From contig CBDUUP010000229.1 in the NCBI GenBank assembly GCA_965370435.1, forward strand, positions 1-7,415: 7,415 nucleotides of DNA, given 5' to 3'. Below, piece by piece: positions 6,227-7,415 of this stretch. Under the pieces are notes generated by a model. That model was not told the origin of the DNA. It made no database searches and was given only the letters and a program-made list of their open reading frames with translations. The stretch comes from CBDUUP01 sp965370435. GTDB taxonomy: Bacteria; Chloroflexota; Anaerolineae; Anaerolineales; UBA11579. Within the stretch, counting starts at the first letter, position 1; the number at the start of each line of letters is the position of its first letter. Both the position numbers and the translations under genes were made by a program.

Positions 6227-6541
6227 TCACAATGAATGTTGACCGTGCGCCAGAGCAGGGGAGAGGAGTAGTATGTTTACAATATGGATTATCGCATAAA
6301 AGCCAAAGAGTATCAAGTCCGAAAAAGCCCGCCCAAGTATGCCAAAATCGCTGCGATGATGATGCCGAGGAGGGGAAAAATTTGAAAAGGTTGTAACGTT
6401 CGCATAGCGCCTTGAAGATGGCGTAAACGGGGCGAGAACGCAGAAGAGGATGAATATATAGGATCGGATTGCTGGTCCAACAGCCACCATCAAGATTATC
6501 AGCCCTATAGCGACAATGATTTCGAGAAGACTCAAGCTCAT
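6227..6541 (-). CDS. Small hydrophobic membrane protein, apparently frameshifted
   Basis: The ATG at 6539-6541 follows a strong ribosome site, and the gene lies 30 bases after the oxidoreductase stop, so co-transcription is likely. As written the frame gives 104 residues: a hydrophobic start (MSLSLLEIIVAIGLIILMVA), then an uncharacteristic polar middle with PSSRR and HHH, then another membrane-like end (LILFGFYAIIHIVNILLL). The hydrophobic pattern continues in the other two frames through the middle: PVYAIFKALCERYNLFKFFP, then LLGIIIAAILAYLGGLF. Adding one base at each of three homopolymers (GGGG 6429-6432, GGGG 6372-6375, AAAAA 6322-6326, plus-strand view) joins all four parts into one 105-residue protein with about four membrane spans. 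The original may therefore be intact with base-call errors here, or the gene may be a recent pseudogene. I recognise no family or function. Confidence 0.55.
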   Translation of the reverse strand: MSLSLLEIIVAIGLIILMVAVGPAIRSYIFILFCVLAPFTPSSRRYANVTTFSNFSPPRHHHRSDFGILGRAFSDLILFGFYAIIHIVNILLLSPALAHGQHSL

Positions 6542-6548
6542 GGTCTAA

Positions 6549-6554
6549 CTCCCT
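6549..6554 (-). promoter_or_regulatory. Strong ribosome binding site of the small membrane protein
   Basis: AGGGAG on the minus strand is seven bases before the ATG at 6541. This decides the start and argues that the small hydrophobic frame is, or was, translated. Confidence 0.65.
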
Positions 6555-6571
6555 GTCAAAGAGGCAGGTGA

Positions 6572-7415
6572 TTAGAGGATGTCTTCGCGGGTGACGCCTT
6601 CGCATTCCAGGGCGAAATCGGGGCCAAATGCCAGGGAGGGAGTCTGAAATCCTGGACGGGCGTTTCCATCGAGCACTTTCTGAACGGCTGCCAGGGCGGC
6701 GCGCTCAGTCCAAACGACTCCTGCTTCAGGGCCGTGCAGACGTGATACAGCTTTTGCTCCTTGATCGTCTTCTACTTCTCCCCAGACATGGGCTTGTGTT
6801 CTGGCCCTTTGTTCAGGCGTTGAACCGGCGGGAGTCGCCAGCTTGAAGAACCATCTCACCACAGAAAGGTTGAAGATTGGGCGCAATTTGTTTAGTGAGG
6901 CCATCATTCGAGTCATCTCACCTGAGAAATGGGCATAGACTTCAATGTTGGGGATGCCAGTGCTGAAATAAGCGGTGAAAATATCTCCCCAGGGTAACCT
7001 TGTCGTCTGAACTGGCCCAGCGCCAAAATCGATTTCTCTTACTTTCATTTCAGGCGCCGACACGAGTTGACCATTCCGGCGCACTCTATTCCCATAGGGC
7101 ATCATTTCAATGAATGTCTTGGCTGTTCCTGGGGGGAGGCCGGCGGGGCCGTCAATGTGGAAAGCAAGGGTGAGACGCGTTGCGGAGGGCAATCGCTGTT
7201 TGAGGTGCAAGGCGAGGCAGTCCGTAGGCACCAAGTCAAAGCCGACCCCCGGCAAAAGCATGACCCCTTTTTCCTTTGCCGCTGAAGAATTTGCCGCCAT
7301 CGCTTGGTAGACGGGGATCTCGACGGTGATGTCCAGGTAGTGGGCTCCGGTGCGCAGACATCCATCAAGCATGGGCTTGAAGGTGTGGATATAGGGGCCA
7401 GCGCTATGAAGGACG
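6572..7415 (-). CDS. Saccharopine dehydrogenase-like NAD(P)-binding oxidoreductase, 5' end outside the window
   Basis: The frame is open at the window edge and ends at TAA 6572-6574, giving 280 visible residues. The missing part should hold the N-terminal Rossmann GxxGxxG. The visible start, VLHSAGPYIHTFKPMLDGCL, matches the family's nucleotide-domain segment (usually NCAGPF...), followed by GAHYLDITVE (family form GAHYxDITGE) and GFDLVPTDCLA (family form GFDSxPSD). These motifs place it with the saccharopine dehydrogenase / trans-acting enoyl reductase-like group, which includes many enzymes of unknown substrate; true lysine metabolism is not implied. The methionine at 7372 is internal because homology continues upstream of it. 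The C-terminal region ends FGPDFALECEGVTREDIL. It probably heads an operon with the small membrane protein 30 bases downstream. Confidence 0.85.
   Translation of the reverse strand, partial: VLHSAGPYIHTFKPMLDGCLRTGAHYLDITVEIPVYQAMAANSSAAKEKGVMLLPGVGFDLVPTDCLALHLKQRLPSATRLTLAFHIDGPAGLPPGTAKTFIEMMPYGNRVRRNGQLVSAPEMKVREIDFGAGPVQTTRLPWGDIFTAYFSTGIPNIEVYAHFSGEMTRMMASLNKLRPIFNLSVVRWFFKLATPAGSTPEQRARTQAHVWGEVEDDQGAKAVSRLHGPEAGVVWTERAALAAVQKVLDGNARPGFQTPSLAFGPDFALECEGVTREDIL

Noticed and set aside
6121..6396. Plus-strand frame of 91 codons
   Set aside because: It overlaps the regulator start and the small membrane protein on the opposite strand, has no good ribosome site and resembles nothing.

Overview
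The window looks like chromosomal DNA from a free-living bacterium, most plausibly a member of the Chloroflexota (Anaerolineae-like). I infer this from a FAD-dependent geranylgeranyl-reductase-family gene, a large ATPase/TPR/LuxR regulator, a short exported tandem-repeat protein, and dispersed GGGCGA...TCGCCCCTACG hairpin repeats. The taxonomic call is an inference. Every gene I can support is on the minus strand, so the natural reading order runs from high to low coordinates.

Layout in transcription order. (1) 7415-6572: the 3' part of a saccharopine-dehydrogenase-like NAD(P)-binding oxidoreductase; its start lies outside the window. (2) 6541-6227: a small, very hydrophobic membrane protein with a strong ribosome binding site 30 bases after gene 1. 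Its reading frame appears to be broken three times at homopolymer runs. (3) 6148-3788: a 786-residue regulator with an N-terminal STAND-type ATPase, a TPR-like middle and a C-terminal LuxR helix-turn-helix. (4) 3787-3552: a gap holding a 16-base perfect palindrome and two further TGCGTA half-sites. (5) 3551-3102: a 149-residue exported or anchored protein made of about five 22-residue RYQGLAD...AWGD repeats, closed by a clear intrinsic terminator at 3042-3077. (6) 2959-1730: an intact geranylgeranyl-reductase-family flavoprotein with a C-rich leader whose opposite strand carries a G-quadruplex motif. (7) 1671-634: a visibly AT-richer multi-pass membrane protein of unknown family. (8) 600-481: a 39-codon internally deleted remnant of a second geranylgeranyl reductase. 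(9) 480-1: no gene, but three diverged copies of a repeat of roughly 140 bases, each with a GC-rich hairpin.

How the parts relate. Genes 1 and 2 are probably co-transcribed. The regulator and the repeat-protein gene are adjacent and co-directional, and the palindrome cluster between them is a candidate operator for the repeat-protein gene; this link is inference only. The reductase is insulated upstream by the terminator and has a weaker candidate terminator downstream. The left third (1-1700) looks like a remodelled accessory zone: mobile-type hairpin repeats, a gene remnant and a gene of different composition sitting between an intact gene and its decayed paralogue. No tRNA, rRNA, CRISPR array, transposase or replication origin was seen.
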